From Sphingomicrobium nitratireducens (GTDB lineage: Bacteria > Pseudomonadota > Alphaproteobacteria > Sphingomonadales > Sphingomonadaceae): a stretch of 64,000 nucleotides of DNA. The position numbers and the translations under genes are program-made. The notes under the pieces were generated by a model that had not been told where the DNA came from, made no database searches, and saw nothing but the letters and a program-made list of their open reading frames with translations. Positions 63,185 to 64,000 of this stretch are shown here, piece after piece (position 1 is the stretch's first letter; every line of letters starts with the position of its first letter). The stretch is from assembly GCF_026157035.1 (NCBI RefSeq), contig NZ_JANJZA010000001.1, positions 1,157,001 to 1,221,000 on the forward strand, given 5' to 3'.

Positions 63185-64000
63185 CTAGCGCCTGGGGAAA
63201 CACTGGTCGGCGATGGCGGCGATGTGGCGGTGGTCGGTGCCGCAGCACCCGCCCAGCACCTTGAGGTGCGCGAAGCGCTGCATCAGGGCACGATGCTGGC
63301 CGCCGAGTTCGTCGGGATTGCCGTCGTCGAGCACTTCCATCTCGTTGAGTTCGGCATGGCTCATGCGCGAGGCGTTGGCGCGAAGCCCCATCAGGCGCGG
63401 CGCCCAGTCGGCGTCGGCGTCGAGGACCGCGTCGAAATGATCGGGATGGGCGCAATTGACCATGTAGTAGGCAGGATAGCTGTCGGTGGCCGCGTCGACC
63501 GCGCGGATGGCATCGCCCAGCGTCACGCCTTCGGGCAGCCGGCCGTCCGTCTCCACCGTGAAGCTGATCGCGCAGGGTACGCCCGCGTCATGCGCGGCCA
63601 GCGCCACCCCTGCGGCCTCGTTGACGTTGGTCATGGTGATCGCGGTGATCATCTCCGCCCCGGCATGGGCGAGAATGCCCGCCTGCCAGCGGTGATATTC
63701 GCGTGCCTGCTCGATCGTCATCGCCTCCCCCGGGACATAGCCGTCGCCGCGCGGCCCGACCTGGCCCGAGATGACGATCGGCAGGCGGCCGGCATAGGCG
63801 GCGCGCAGGTCGCGCATCATGTCGATCGCAGCGACATTGCGCGCCTCCAGCTCGTCGCGCGAAAGCCCGAGGCGCGGGGCCCAGTCGGGACTGGCGCGCC
63901 ATGACGGGCTTTCGAGGATGAAGCCGACCCCGTGCCGCTCGGCCGTGTCGAGATAGGGCCGGTAATAGTCCTTGAGCGCCTTGATGCGCTCGGGGCTCGA
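63185..64000 (-). CDS. Homocysteine S-methyltransferase family protein (5' end outside the window)
   Basis: The window holds the C-terminal 271 residues; the reading frame is still open at base 64000. Zinc-binding cysteines are seen in MVNCAHPDHF and GGCCGTDHRHI. SPSWRASPDW, ISGQVGPRGDG and TITMTNVNEAAG-like strands (AITMTNVNEAAG) give the methyltransferase barrel. It likely transfers a methyl group to homocysteine, or a related thiol, from a donor that cannot be read here. It converges on comM with a 3-base gap. Confidence 0.92.
   Translation of the reverse strand, partial: SSPERIKALKDYYRPYLDTAERHGVGFILESPSWRASPDWAPRLGLSRDELEARNVAAIDMMRDLRAAYAGRLPIVISGQVGPRGDGYVPGEAMTIEQAREYHRWQAGILAHAGAEMITAITMTNVNEAAGVALAAHDAGVPCAISFTVETDGRLPEGVTLGDAIRAVDAATDSYPAYYMVNCAHPDHFDAVLDADADWAPRLMGLRANASRMSHAELNEMEVLDDGNPDELGGQHRALMQRFAHLKVLGGCCGTDHRHIAAIADQCFPRR

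Overview
The window is a dense, GC-rich stretch of bacterial chromosome with ordinary housekeeping content. No rRNA operon, phage, transposon, insertion sequence or CRISPR array was found. An alphaproteobacterium is indicated by ALA synthase (C4 haem pathway), split GcvPA/GcvPB, a Tim44-like protein beside MltA, a CtrA-type TTAA-N7-TTAAC site and the mutM/rpsT/dnaA neighbourhood. The protein style and the presence of LytTR, PilZ and Tad genes suggest Sphingomonadales. The order is an inference from general resemblance, not a database match.

Layout. 1-400: tail of an unknown plus-strand gene and a small membrane protein. 0.5-7.5 kb: minus-strand Tad pilus locus cpaA-B-C-D-E-tadB-tadC, with no cpaF/tadA ATPase and no pilin gene. 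7.6-10.8 kb: DAO-family flavoenzyme, rnhA, ispH and a lipoprotein. 10.9-17.6 kb: tandem glycine riboswitch driving gcvT-gcvH-methyltransferase-gcvPA-gcvPB-ABA4-like-DUF938, nearly all with overlapping start and stop codons. 17.5-19.3 kb: PAP2 phosphatase, a CtrA-type box and two PilZ genes. 19.5-24.3 kb: tRNA-Lys, folK, an unusual uracil-DNA glycosylase/GNAT fusion, agmatine-to-putrescine genes aguA-aguB, rpsD and chorismate mutase. 24.3-27.2 kb: rpiB-glyA-nrdR-trmJ. 27.2-31.9 kb: membrane LytTR regulator, two secreted proteins of uncertain role, hemA and murI. 32-36 kb: plsY-dprA-topA. 36-44.9 kb: helicase, coaBC-dut-moeB, a CadC-like regulator and ubiE-ubiB. 44.9-48 kb: mutM, rpsT, dnaA. 48-54.4 kb: DUF4136 lipoprotein, murJ-trpS, secB, and timA-mltA-smr. 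54.5-58 kb: GGDEF-EAL protein, and GST-dapE. 58-61.1 kb: the classic rpmH-rnpA-yidD-yidC-engB cluster. 61.2-64 kb: PGPGW-like protein, comM and a truncated homocysteine S-methyltransferase.

How it works together. The glycine cassette (gcvTHP under a glycine sensor) and glyA link glycine, serine and one-carbon units. hemA also consumes glycine. A c-di-GMP theme runs through the two PilZ proteins and the GGDEF-EAL enzyme, alongside the Tad pilus. The most interesting anomalies are: rnpA has no ordinary start codon between rpmH and its conserved N-terminus, so its frame opens 7 bases before rpmH; the UDG-GNAT fusion; the Tad locus without its motor ATPase; the possible CtrA-controlled, leaderless PilZ gene; and the pre-tRNA-Lys with pairing leader and trailer. 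I did not find a clearly new multi-gene system.
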